A stretch of DNA of 11,952 bases from SHWC01 sp945902735 (GCA_945902735.1 CAMDNF010000084.1:1-11952); one strand, 5' to 3'; positions 1 to 7,321 are shown, numbered from the stretch's first letter. The notes: generated by a model from the sequence alone, not told the origin. A program made the numbers and translations.

Positions 1-500
1 GCGTCGAGGAAGTTCTCGAACCAAACGTCCTTGCCATAGCCCTCGGGATCTTGCGGCAGGGTCTCATCGCCCAACATCGGCGTGAGGTCGGCATAATAAT
101 CGGCAAACGGCGCGCCGATCGGCTTGTCCTGCACATAATTCAGGTGGAAGTCGGACTTGCCGCTCCGTAGATCGATGCCGACTTTTTGCTGCACGGTCGG
201 TAGCGCGTCGGTCAGAATCTCGACCGTGATGCCGGTCAGATCATGGAACACATTGAGCTTTTCCTTAATCGCGAAGGAGGGTGGCGTGTTCTCCGACATG
301 AACACGAGCTTCGAGCCACTATATTGCTTCCACTTCGCATCGTCCGACGATGCCGCATAGACCGGGCGGCGCGTGATCACCGAGTTGAGCCCAACCGCGA
401 TTGAACCGGCGCCAAGCGCGACCGCCGCGCTGCCGCCGAGTTCCAGGAACCGACGGCGGCTGATCGTCTTGTAGACCGCATTCTTTGGCTTATAAAACAT
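1..500 (-). CDS. Extracellular solute-binding protein (family 1) of an ABC importer, Tat-exported, 3' end cut by the window edge
   Basis: Reading the minus strand from ATG at 500 gives 166 open residues with no stop before the window edge, so only the N-terminal part is present. Residues 14-20 read SRRRFLE, a twin-arginine (Tat) motif, followed by an Ala/Gly-rich hydrophobic stretch and a likely cleavage near VYAAS. The mature part contains SENTPPSFAIKEKL and ends its visible portion with DLTPMLGDETLPQDPEG, the style of family 1 sugar-binding proteins (inferred from resemblance). It should bind a solute, probably a sugar or polyol, in the periplasm and deliver it to a permease encoded beyond the left edge. 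A GGGGA ribosome site lies six bases before the ATG, which supports this start. The ligand cannot be told from the sequence. Confidence 0.8.
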   Translation of the reverse strand, partial: MFYKPKNAVYKTISRRRFLELGGSAAVALGAGSIAVGLNSVITRRPVYAASSDDAKWKQYSGSKLVFMSENTPPSFAIKEKLNVFHDLTGITVEILTDALPTVQQKVGIDLRSGKSDFHLNYVQDKPIGAPFADYYADLTPMLGDETLPQDPEGYGKDVWFENFLD

Positions 501-652
501 CAGAATCCCCCTGATATGAGTACATGCCACGTGCATCTCAGTTCGGGGACGCCAATACGCCGGGGCGTAGCCTAGAGAAATTCTTGCCTCGGAACCCAGT
601 GACGTTCCCGCGCGGCGCCATCCATGTGGCAAACTTCTTATTCTTCGCCGCT

Positions 653-682
653 ACTAAATCAGAGTGCGGGCACCAGTGTCAA
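653..682 (-). promoter_or_regulatory. Candidate sigma-70-type promoter for the solute-binding protein gene
   Basis: On the minus strand a perfect -35 box TTGACA (677-682) is followed after 18 bases by TTTAGT (653-658), which matches four of six bases of the -10 consensus. It lies about 150 bases upstream of the ATG at 500 and points towards it, leaving a long leader. A second TTGACA at 767-772 has no decent -10 partner. The call rests on consensus matching only. Confidence 0.35.
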
Positions 683-773
683 TTCACCGCGCGAGGAATT
701 GGCAGGATATACCATTTCGCTCTGTGAAATTTGTTTGGCTGATTGGAATTCGGATCAATCGGACGATGTCAAA

Positions 774-794
774 CCAGTCTGAAAAGTCAGCCGG
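774..794 (-). terminator. Weak hairpin after the dehydrogenase stop, possible terminator
   Basis: On the minus strand, seven bases past the TGA at 801-803, CCGGCTGA pairs with TCAGACTGG around a CTTT loop, with one G-T pair and one bulged A. Only a short T run (GGTTTGAC) follows, so this would be a weak intrinsic terminator at best. It could separate the dehydrogenase transcript from the downstream solute-binding protein gene. Confidence 0.3.
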
Positions 795-800
795 TCCGCC

Positions 801-1550
801 TCAAAACATGACCTGGCCGCGATCATAGCCGATCGCCTGACCGGTGATGTCCTTGGCGGCGGGCGAGGCAAAAAACATGAACACACCCGCCATATCATCC
901 GGCTCGATCCACCCGCGATGAACCACCATCTGGGCGAAATAGGCCTTGCGCACTTCGGGCGTGATGCCGGTCTCGTTCATTTCGGTGCGCGTCGTGCCGG
1001 GGCAGACCGCGTTGACCGTAATACCGCGCGGCCCAAGCTCGTGGGCCAGCGCGCGCATCATGCCGATCAAGCCGTGTTTCGAGGCGCAATAGGCGGCGTA
1101 ATCGGCGCCCGCCGCCTTCGACCAGACCGAACCCGTAAATACGATGCTGCCGCCCGAGCCCATGTTGGGCGCGACCGCGCGCGTGACATAAAACTGACCG
1201 CTCAGATTGATCGCCATGGTGCGCTCGAAAATCTCATCGACCTCGTCGCGCGGCCCGGCGGTCGGCGTTTGCACACAAATCGCCGCGTTGTTGATCAGGA
1301 CATCCAGCGAACCCAACGCGCCGACCTTGTCATAAACCTCATTACGGTTCGAAATATCGCAACGTACGCCGCGCACTTTGCGTCCTGTCGCGCGTTCGAG
1401 CGCCGCCGCCGACGCGCCAACCGCCTCACCCGATGCAAGAATTGCAACCTCGGCGCCCGCTTCCGCGAACGCCTTGGCCACCGAATAGCCAATGCCGCGC
1501 GAGGCGCCGGTGATCAAGACCCGCTTGCCCGCCACATCGAACATACCCAT
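801..1550 (-). CDS. Short-chain dehydrogenase/reductase (classical SDR)
   Basis: A 249-residue NAD(P)-dependent oxidoreductase of the classical SDR family. The cofactor motif TGASRGIG is at residues 14-21, an acidic residue (D65) sits in CDIS, NNAA is at 87-90 and the structural Asn is N115. The catalytic set is S141, Y154 and K158 (YCASK), with normal spacing. Length is typical. The usual C-terminal DGG-type loop is replaced by YDRGQ. I chose ATG at 1550 because GAGGGAGGG lies just upstream; an in-frame extension to 1604 would add 18 residues that do not look like SDR. The gene points the same way as the solute-binding protein gene, which suggests oxidation of an imported sugar or polyol (inference). 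The substrate is not identifiable, and a 3-oxoacyl-ACP reductase-like role is possible. Confidence 0.88.
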   Translation of the reverse strand: MGMFDVAGKRVLITGASRGIGYSVAKAFAEAGAEVAILASGEAVGASAAALERATGRKVRGVRCDISNRNEVYDKVGALGSLDVLINNAAICVQTPTAGPRDEVDEIFERTMAINLSGQFYVTRAVAPNMGSGGSIVFTGSVWSKAAGADYAAYCASKHGLIGMMRALAHELGPRGITVNAVCPGTTRTEMNETGITPEVRKAYFAQMVVHRGWIEPDDMAGVFMFFASPAAKDITGQAIGYDRGQVMF

Positions 1551-1577
1551 ATCAAGCCCTCCCTCATTGACCGCGAG

Positions 1578-1605
1578 CTTGCCGAGGCGGTTCGCCCCTG
1601 GCAAG
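1578..1605. promoter_or_regulatory. Interrupted inverted repeat in the SDR/Nudix divergent intergenic region
   Basis: CTTGCC (1578-1583) and GGCAAG (1600-1605) are perfect reverse complements. Between them GGCG (1586-1589) pairs with CGCC (1593-1596) around a GTT loop, so the whole block can fold as a two-part hairpin. It lies in the 82-base gap between the divergent starts of the dehydrogenase (1550) and the Nudix gene (1633). It may be an operator for one or both promoters, or a leader hairpin. The spacing is wider than that of known CueR/HmrR operators. No clear promoter boxes could be assigned here. Confidence 0.3.
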
Positions 1606-1622
1606 TATGGCTCAACCGACCG

Positions 1623-1632
1623 AGGAGAGCCC
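1623..1632 (+). promoter_or_regulatory. Ribosome-binding site deciding the GTG start of the Nudix gene
   Basis: AGGAG at 1623-1627 is placed five bases before GTG 1633-1635. No comparable site precedes the earlier in-frame ATG at 1492, which lies inside the dehydrogenase on the other strand. Confidence 0.6.
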
Positions 1633-2034
1633 GTGCACGGACCTGAGAATCTGCGAACCTATGGCATCCTTCTGCGCGCGAGCCGCGTGCTGATCAGCGC
1701 CGAGCGCGTGGCGGGTCGCGAGATCTTGAAGTTTCCCGGTGGCGGCATCGAAGCCGATGAGACGCCGGAACAAGGCCTCATTCGCGAATTCCGCGAGGAA
1801 TGCTCGATCCTGATCCGCCCGCTTCGGCTCCTGCATGTGCCAGGCACGCTGCTCAGCCCCTGGACGCACACCAATTACACGCCGATATATTATCTGGTGG
1901 AAGGCGACGGCAAGGTGAAAACGCCAGCCCATGAGCCGATCGAGCTGCGTTTTCTGACCCCCGAAGACGCCATCGCCAGCGGCCTGATGGCCGATCCCGA
2001 AATTCTCGCGCTGAAGCGCGCGCTCTTGCGGTGA
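1633..2034 (+). CDS. Nudix hydrolase
   Basis: A 133-residue Nudix-fold hydrolase. The Nudix box runs from G37 to I59: G37, five residues, E43, seven residues, then R51-E52 and E55-E56, which supply the metal-binding and catalytic glutamates. The usual Gly of the box's end is Ser58. Such enzymes cleave nucleoside diphosphates linked to another moiety; the substrate here is not predictable. The frame is open back to 1492, but the GTG at 1633 has AGGAG at 1623-1627 with a five-base gap and starts right before the first beta-strand; the upstream part is antisense to the dehydrogenase. Its TGA (2032-2034) overlaps the GTG of the copper ATPase (2031-2033), so the two are probably cotranslated. Why a Nudix enzyme sits with a copper pump is unknown. 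Confidence 0.85.
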   Translation: MHGPENLRTYGILLRASRVLISAERVAGREILKFPGGGIEADETPEQGLIREFREECSILIRPLRLLHVPGTLLSPWTHTNYTPIYYLVEGDGKVKTPAHEPIELRFLTPEDAIASGLMADPEILALKRALLR

Positions 2035-4343
2035 ACACTCCAGCCAAGGTCAAGGACCCCGTCTGCGGGATGAGCGTCGATCCGGCGACGACCCCGCATA
2101 AAGCTACGCACGACGGCACGGCCTATTATTTCTGCGGTGCCGGCTGCCGCACCAAATTCATCCCAGATCCCGCGCGTTATCTGAACCCCGCACCGGCCAA
2201 GCCGAACCCGCCGACGACGCCGAAGGGCGCGGTCTACACCTGCCCGATGCACCCCGAAATTCGGCAGATCGGCCCCGGCGCCTGCCCGATTTGCGGCATG
2301 GCGCTTGAGCCCGAGCAGGCGAGCGCGGAGGCCGCTCCCAACGCCGAACTCATCGACATGACGCGGCGCTTTTGGATTGGCGTAGTGCTGACATTGCCTG
2401 TGCTGGCGCTCGAAATGGGTGGCCACCTCACCGGCCTTCACGCGCTTCTGGCGAAGAGCCTTTCCTACTGGATCCAGTTTGCGCTCGCGACGCCCGTGGT
2501 GCTGTGGGCCGGCTGGCCGTTCTTCGTGCGCGGTTGGCGTTCGATCATCAAGCGCAAGCTCAACATGTTCACCCTGATCGCGATCGGCACCGGGGTCGCG
2601 TGGCTCTATAGCCTCGTCGCGGTGCTCGCGCCGAGCGCCTTCCCACCCGCCTTCCGCGCTCATGACGGTACTGTCGCGGTTTATTTCGAGGCCGCCGCCG
2701 TGATCACCGTGCTGGTGCTGCTCGGTCAGGTGCTGGAGCTCCGTGCGCGCGAGCGCACCGGCGGTGCCATTCGAGCGCTACTCGGCCTCGCGCCAAAATC
2801 CGCGCGGCGCCTAAGCTCTGACGGTAGCGAGTCGGAAATCGTGCTCGAGGAGATCGCGGTCGGTGATCGCCTGCGTATCCGCCCAGGCGAGAAAGTGCCG
2901 GTCGACGGAAGCGTCATCGAGGGCCGCTCCGCGCTTGATGAATCGATGGTCACCGGCGAATCGATGCCGGTCACCAAAGCGGTCGGCGACAATCTGATCG
3001 GCGGCACCATCAATCAGAGCGGCGCGCTGATCATGCGGGCGGAGAAGATCGGCCGCGATACCATGTTGGCGCGTATCGTGCAGTTGGTCGCCGAGGCGCA
3101 ACGCAGCCGCGCGCCGATTCAGCGCCTGGCCGATCTGGTCGCGTCGTGGTTTGTGCCGGCGGTCGTGGCGATCGCCCTGCTCGCGTTCATCATCTGGTCG
3201 ATCTGGGGCCCCTCGCCCTCGCTGGCCTATGGCTTGGTCACGGCGGTCGCCGTGCTGATCATCGCCTGCCCCTGCGCGCTTGGCCTCGCCACGCCGATGT
3301 CGATCATGGTCGGCGTCGGACGCGGTGCCCTCATTGGCGTCTTGATCAAGAACGCCGAGGCGCTTGAGCGGCTGGAGAAGGTCGACACGCTGGTGATCGA
3401 CAAGACCGGCACGCTGACCGCGGGCAAACCGGTCGTCACCGCGATCGTGCCGGCGCCCGGCATCGATGAAAACGAGTTATTACGCCTCGCGGCGAGTCTC
3501 GAGCGCGCCAGCGAGCATCCCTTAGCGCGCGCCATCGTCGCGGCGGCGGAAGCGCGCGGCCTCGCGCTCAGCGCCGTCACGGCGTTCAATAGCCCAAGCG
3601 GCAAGGGCGCCACGGGCACGGTCGAGGGCCGAACGATCAGGCTCGGCAATGCGGCGTTTTTGACCGAACACAAGATCGACACCAGCCCCATGGCCGCGCA
3701 GGCCGATGCGCTGCGCGCCGATGGCGCGACTGCGATCTTCGCCGGGATCGACGAACGACTCGCCGGCATCTTCGCGATCGCCGACCCGATCAAGGAGACG
3801 ACACCGGCGGCGATTAGCGCACTCGCGCGCGCCGGGCTCCGCATCGTCATGCTGACCGGCGATAATGTGCGAACCGCGCAAGCGGTCGCGCGCCGGCTCG
3901 GTATTACCGAAATCGAGGCCGAGGTGCTGCCCGATCAAAAAAGCGCCGTGGTCGAGCGGCTGAAGCGCGCGGGCCGCGTGGTCGCCATGGCCGGCGATGG
4001 CGTGAACGATGCGCCTGCCCTCGCCGCCGCCGATGTTGGCATCGCGATGGGCTCCGGCACCGATGTCGCGATCGAGAGCGCGGGCATCACGCTCCTGAAG
4101 GGCGATCTCACCGGCATTGTGCGCGCACGGCGCCTATCGCAGGCCACCATGCGCAATATCCGGCAAAACCTGTTCTTCGCGTTCATCTACAACGCGGCCG
4201 GTATTCCGATCGCGGCGGGCGTGCTCTATCCGTTTTTCGGCATCACGCTCTCGCCGATCATCGCCGCGGCGGCCATGGCGCTGTCATCGGTCAGCGTGGT
4301 CGGCAATGCACTGCGCTTGAGAATGGCTGGCGCGGAGGATTAG
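2031..4343 (+). CDS. copA: P1B-type copper-exporting ATPase with N-terminal YHS and HMBD modules
   Basis: A 770-residue inner-membrane pump that drives Cu(I) from cytoplasm to periplasm with ATP. It starts with a YHS domain (about 7-52; C12, C35, C39) and a heavy-metal-binding domain (69-94; CPMHP and CPICGM), then the ATPase core: actuator TGES 308-311, metal-site CPC 413-415 in TM6, phosphorylation site DKTGT 457-461, HP motif 496-497, TGDN 609-612 and GDGVND 655-660. Y720-N721 in TM7 and M749/S752-S753 in TM8 are the Cu(I)-type (P1B-1) signature. About eight membrane helices are seen. No HMA/CxxC domain is present. The GTG start overlaps the Nudix stop and has no Shine-Dalgarno of its own, so it should depend on coupling; a later ATG at 2070 would cut the YHS domain. 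The stop overlaps that of the convergent cytochrome c gene. A silver role is also possible. Confidence 0.95.
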   Translation: MNTPAKVKDPVCGMSVDPATTPHKATHDGTAYYFCGAGCRTKFIPDPARYLNPAPAKPNPPTTPKGAVYTCPMHPEIRQIGPGACPICGMALEPEQASAEAAPNAELIDMTRRFWIGVVLTLPVLALEMGGHLTGLHALLAKSLSYWIQFALATPVVLWAGWPFFVRGWRSIIKRKLNMFTLIAIGTGVAWLYSLVAVLAPSAFPPAFRAHDGTVAVYFEAAAVITVLVLLGQVLELRARERTGGAIRALLGLAPKSARRLSSDGSESEIVLEEIAVGDRLRIRPGEKVPVDGSVIEGRSALDESMVTGESMPVTKAVGDNLIGGTINQSGALIMRAEKIGRDTMLARIVQLVAEAQRSRAPIQRLADLVASWFVPAVVAIALLAFIIWSIWGPSPSLAYGLVTAVAVLIIACPCALGLATPMSIMVGVGRGALIGVLIKNAEALERLEKVDTLVIDKTGTLTAGKPVVTAIVPAPGIDENELLRLAASLERASEHPLARAIVAAAEARGLALSAVTAFNSPSGKGATGTVEGRTIRLGNAAFLTEHKIDTSPMAAQADALRADGATAIFAGIDERLAGIFAIADPIKETTPAAISALARAGLRIVMLTGDNVRTAQAVARRLGITEIEAEVLPDQKSAVVERLKRAGRVVAMAGDGVNDAPALAAADVGIAMGSGTDVAIESAGITLLKGDLTGIVRARRLSQATMRNIRQNLFFAFIYNAAGIPIAAGVLYPFFGITLSPIIAAAAMALSSVSVVGNALRLRMAGAED

Positions 4344-4873
4344 TCCGCGCGACGATCTCGACGTGCGGCGTTTTCCGTCATCAATTTTTGGTAGGATTGA
4401 ACCTCTTCAGACCACGTCGATTTAATGAACGCCAGCACCGACCAGATTTCCTTGTCGTCGAATTTGTCGCCAAAGGCGGGCATGTCGGTCTCAAACCCCT
4501 CGGGCACGATGGGTGGCACCAGACCATCTTTGATGATGGAAAAAAGAAGCGCATCGGCGTGGTGCCAGGTGTGGCCAGTGTCGTCATGCGGCGGGGCGGG
4601 CAAGCGACCATTCGGCAGGCGCGATTGCCAATCTGGATCACCTTCAAGGTTTTTGCCATGGCAGCTCGCGCAATGCGCGGCATAGAGCCGTTGGCCGGTC
4701 TCGACCTGCGCGCGATCCATTGGGTCGCTCGGCAGGGACCCGACCCAAGGCCGCCAGATCAGGCCCGCCGCCAGTACGCCGATGGCAAGCGTGCAAGCTA
4801 TTCCATAAGCGAGCCACCGTCGCCGACGGGCGCGTGGTGCCGGCGCGCCCGGATTCATTCCCGGCGCTGTCAT
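4340..4873 (-). CDS. Membrane-anchored mono-haem cytochrome c
   Basis: A 177-residue class I-type cytochrome c. An Arg-rich start (14-19) precedes one membrane helix (about 21-40) that looks uncleaved, so the haem domain should sit in the periplasm on an N-terminal anchor. The haem motif CASCH is at 68-72, and M131 in DMPAFG is the probable sixth ligand, followed by an amphipathic helix (KEIWSVLAFIKSTW). It may pass electrons between a periplasmic oxidase and the respiratory chain. Its ATG (4873) overlaps the DUF411 stop as ATGA, so the two are translationally coupled. Its TAA (4340-4342) overlaps the stop of the convergent ATPase gene. Role in copper oxidation is inferred only from the neighbours. 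Confidence 0.88.
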   Translation of the reverse strand: MTAPGMNPGAPAPRARRRRWLAYGIACTLAIGVLAAGLIWRPWVGSLPSDPMDRAQVETGQRLYAAHCASCHGKNLEGDPDWQSRLPNGRLPAPPHDDTGHTWHHADALLFSIIKDGLVPPIVPEGFETDMPAFGDKFDDKEIWSVLAFIKSTWSEEVQSYQKLMTENAARRDRRAD

Positions 4874-5310
4874 TCAGTCGGGAAGACCCGCTCGCCACCA
4901 TCCTTGGTGATTTCATAGATCACGAATGGTTCAGTCTTTTCGCCCGCCATGCCCGGCGAGCCCATCGGCATGCCAGGCAATGAGATGCCGATAATCGCCG
5001 GGCGCTCGTCGAGCAGCCGGTTGATCATCGCGACTGGAACATGGCCTTGAATCACATAGCCATCGAGCAACGTCGTGTGGCAGCCCTCAAGATGTGGCGG
5101 CACACCGAGATCTTGGTTGATCAGGGTCAGGTCGTGTGTCGCCTTGACCGTCACCTCATAGCCGTTCTCACGCAAATAATCGGCATAGGTCTCGCAGCAA
5201 CCGCATTGCGGGTTCTTGTAGAGCAGCGCCGTGTGAGCCGCGTCGGCGGCCATGGCGGGCGCGAATACTAGAAATCCAATTGCGATGAAGATGGCTATGA
5301 ATAAGCGCAT
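4870..5310 (-). CDS. DUF411 (CopG-like) periplasmic copper-binding protein
   Basis: A 146-residue exported protein of the DUF411 family, which includes CopG-type copper resistance proteins with a thioredoxin-like fold. Residues 1-21 form a Sec signal peptide ending AMA. The signature KNPQCGCCETY (C36, C38, C39) starts the domain, with further conserved C77 in LEGCHT, H90 in GHVPV and Met-rich LPGMPMGSPGM (111-121). Family knowledge suggests it binds Cu(I) and may do redox chemistry on it. The ATG at 5310 is preceded by AAGGAAGAG. It lies 30 bases after the second multicopper oxidase and overlaps the cytochrome c gene by ATGA, making a likely three-gene unit. Function in this host is inferred. 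Confidence 0.9.
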   Translation of the reverse strand: MRLFIAIFIAIGFLVFAPAMAADAAHTALLYKNPQCGCCETYADYLRENGYEVTVKATHDLTLINQDLGVPPHLEGCHTTLLDGYVIQGHVPVAMINRLLDERPAIIGISLPGMPMGSPGMAGEKTEPFVIYEITKDGGERVFPTE

Positions 5311-5340
5311 GGGGTCTCTTCCTTTCAGAGTTTGACTGAA

Positions 5341-6801
5341 TCAAGACGCGACGCGGATGACCGCCATCATGCCGGCGGCCTGGTGCTCAAGGATGTGGCA
5401 ATGGAGCATCCAATCCCCCGGATTGTCCGCGACGAAGCCGATCTCGACGGTCTCCTCAGGCGCGATCAACACGGTATCGCGCCATTCGCGACGCGATGCG
5501 GCCGCGTCATTTCGCGTCAGGACACGAAAGACGTGGCCGTGCAGGTGGATCGGGTGATACCAAGCGGTTTGATTACGCAGCGTAAGAATGCAGGTCGAAT
5601 TCTTGCGCAACGTGAACAATGGCGCGTGATCATGGCCACTGATGACATTGCCATTGATCGTCCATGCCATGCCACGCTTCATCATGTCGCGCATGGTGGT
5701 CGGCTGGCCATCCATCGTCGCGCCCGCCATGCGGCCCATCATGCCGCCACCAAAGACGAGCTCGTGCCGCGTGGCGCCATCTGAAATGGGCTCGGGCAAA
5801 TGGTTTGGCGGCAGGCCGATGACCGCTTCCGGCGACCGCGACCGCAGCGGATTTCTTTCGCCATAGACGATTTGAAGCAAGTCATAGTCGAGGCTCTTAT
5901 AGAACCTGTCGGTCACCGCAAATTTGGCGCCGGGCTCACCCCCCATATCGACGATCAAATCGGTCCGCTGCCCTGGCCCCATGACAACGAGACCTTGATC
6001 GGGTTCATGCGGTTCGACCGGATGGCCATCGAGTGCGATGATCCACGGCCGATGTTGGCCAAAAGCAAGCGCGAAAATGCGCGCATTGGCGGCATTAATC
6101 AGCCTCAGCCGCAGGCGCTCGCCGGCACGCACCTGGATCGCGGGCGCGACACGACCATTTACCGTCACCGTATTCCCAACGCGCCCGTCATGGCTCGCAT
6201 CGTGCCCATTGCCGAAATCCTCGGATATCCGAGCCTCATCGCGCAGTCGCCAGTCGCCGAGCACCCAGCAGAGATCGCGGTCGACCGGCGGGGGCTCATT
6301 TTCTTCGACGATCAACGCGCCATAGAGGCCTCGCCCGACCTGCTCAAAACTTCGCGCGTGTGGGTGATACCAGTAGGTGCCGGCATCCGGCAGATCGAAG
6401 GCGTATTCGAACGTACCCCCCGGCGGAATCGCCGCTTGAGTCAGATTCGGCACGCCGTCCATTGCGTTCGGGAGTCGGATCCCGTGCCAATGAACCGTCG
6501 TTTCCTGCGACAAGCCGTTCTCAACCTCGATCTGAAACCGCGCACCTTGACGCACCCGAAGCTCGGGGCCTGGGACAACGCCCCCATAGCACCAGACCTC
6601 GGTGTCGGGGCGGCCATTACCGAGCAAGGCCACGCGACCCGGCGCGGCGCGCAGATGATATTGGGCGGCCGGCGATGCCGCCGCACTTGTTCGGTGCAGG
6701 GGCATCAATAAGGTCGCTGTGCTCAACGCGGCGCCAATTAAGACCGACCGCCGGCTCGGCCCGGCCCGTTCGGCGCGACGCACCCTTTTGTTGCCTACCA
6801 T
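5341..6801 (-). CDS. Tat-exported multicopper oxidase (compact, CueO/laccase-like)
   Basis: A 486-residue three-domain multicopper oxidase. Tat motif SRRSVLIG at 16-23 fits export of a folded, copper-loaded enzyme. All four copper motifs are intact: HWHG (H104, H106), HPH (H146, H148), HPIHLHGH (H416, H419, H421) and HCHILEHQAAGM (H467, C468, H469, H473, M478). This gives the trinuclear centre and a type 1 site with axial Met. A Met-rich loop (354-378, with MMGRMAG and MRDMMKRGM) resembles the Cu(I)-binding segment of CueO. It probably oxidises Cu(I) to Cu(II) with O2 in the periplasm. ATG 6801 was preferred over the upstream frame to 6873 because GGAG lies nine bases before it and the Tat peptide then has normal length. 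It leads the DUF411-cytochrome c unit. Confidence 0.93.
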   Translation of the reverse strand: MVGNKRVRRAERAGPSRRSVLIGAALSTATLLMPLHRTSAAASPAAQYHLRAAPGRVALLGNGRPDTEVWCYGGVVPGPELRVRQGARFQIEVENGLSQETTVHWHGIRLPNAMDGVPNLTQAAIPPGGTFEYAFDLPDAGTYWYHPHARSFEQVGRGLYGALIVEENEPPPVDRDLCWVLGDWRLRDEARISEDFGNGHDASHDGRVGNTVTVNGRVAPAIQVRAGERLRLRLINAANARIFALAFGQHRPWIIALDGHPVEPHEPDQGLVVMGPGQRTDLIVDMGGEPGAKFAVTDRFYKSLDYDLLQIVYGERNPLRSRSPEAVIGLPPNHLPEPISDGATRHELVFGGGMMGRMAGATMDGQPTTMRDMMKRGMAWTINGNVISGHDHAPLFTLRKNSTCILTLRNQTAWYHPIHLHGHVFRVLTRNDAAASRREWRDTVLIAPEETVEIGFVADNPGDWMLHCHILEHQAAGMMAVIRVAS

Positions 6802-6936
6802 AGCTCTTGGCTCCGATCCGCCTGAGGGATGAACGCGACGCGAAGGCGCCCACACTTTTCGTGCGTGCACCACACGTCTTCATGTCGCGCGCAATCAGCT
6901 CGTAATCAGCCGAGCGCACGCGGACCTACAGATCGG

Positions 6937-7314
6937 TTATCGGGGAGGGCCGGTATCCGGCGAGACTGATCGCCCCAGGCGGTCGATCGAGGCGATCGGC
7001 TCATCAAATCTTGCGGCGATCATTCGGCTTTGCACGTCTTGAACCGTGGTCAAACCAAACACCGTGCCGAGGCACGCGGCATAGCAACCCGTCGCGCCAC
7101 CATCATCGTAAGGCGGGCAATCGCTGCATCCATTGGGTGCCATGTCATTCATCGTCATGGCCATGGTCATAGCCTTCGTTGGGCTTGACATGGCGCCGGC
7201 CATCGCACCATGGCCAAGCAGGCCGAGCGCCAGGACAACCGCCATGATCGCAGACAAAAACCGAAACATGATTCGATGCGACATGGCGCCAGTATAGGGC
7301 CAATTCGCGGCCAC
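6937..7314 (-). CDS. Small exported Met-rich protein with four Cys, unknown function
   Basis: A 125-residue protein I do not assign to a named family with confidence; it resembles small DUF2946/CopL-like proteins of copper loci. It has a signal peptide (hydrophobic about 17-34, cleavage near AMA 37-39), then a Met cluster (KAMTMAMTMNDM, 47-58), a Cys set C63, C66, C77 and C81, and a C-terminal tail ending DTGPPR. The Cys and Met residues suggest copper binding in the periplasm (inference). The start is GTG at 7314, supported by AGGGAGG (7322-7328) seven bases upstream; a later ATG at 7284 has no such site. It sits between the methyltransferase and the second multicopper oxidase, on the same strand. 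Confidence 0.68.
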   Translation of the reverse strand: MAANWPYTGAMSHRIMFRFLSAIMAVVLALGLLGHGAMAGAMSSPTKAMTMAMTMNDMAPNGCSDCPPYDDGGATGCYAACLGTVFGLTTVQDVQSRMIAARFDEPIASIDRLGRSVSPDTGPPR

Positions 7315-7321
7315 CGACAGA

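Larger units (their letters stand above)
501..800. other. 300-base intergenic region without a convincing gene
   Basis: This spacer separates the end of the short-chain dehydrogenase from the start of the solute-binding protein, both on the minus strand. Short open frames in it (for example 524-727 plus) have no recognisable domain or convincing ribosome site. It is visibly less GC-rich than the genes around it. What can be seen is a candidate minus-strand promoter (653-682) and a weak hairpin just after the dehydrogenase stop (774-794), described separately. I see no tRNA or clear riboswitch. Confidence 0.6.

Noticed and set aside
621..640. Possible sigma-54 site (TGGCAAACTT)
   Set aside because: The GG and GC elements do not match in sequence and spacing, and the orientation does not lead to a gene.
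1492..1632. N-terminal extension of the Nudix frame
   Set aside because: It overlaps the dehydrogenase start on the other strand, has no ribosome site and no conserved look; GTG 1633 has a good site.
918..1646. 242-residue open frame on the plus strand opposite the dehydrogenase
   Set aside because: It is antisense to a gene with intact SDR motifs; its Arg/Ala/His-rich translation has no domain and is typical of GC-rich shadow frames.
5800..6711. 303-residue open frame on the plus strand opposite the second multicopper oxidase
   Set aside because: The minus strand encodes all four copper motifs here; the plus frame shows no recognisable domain.
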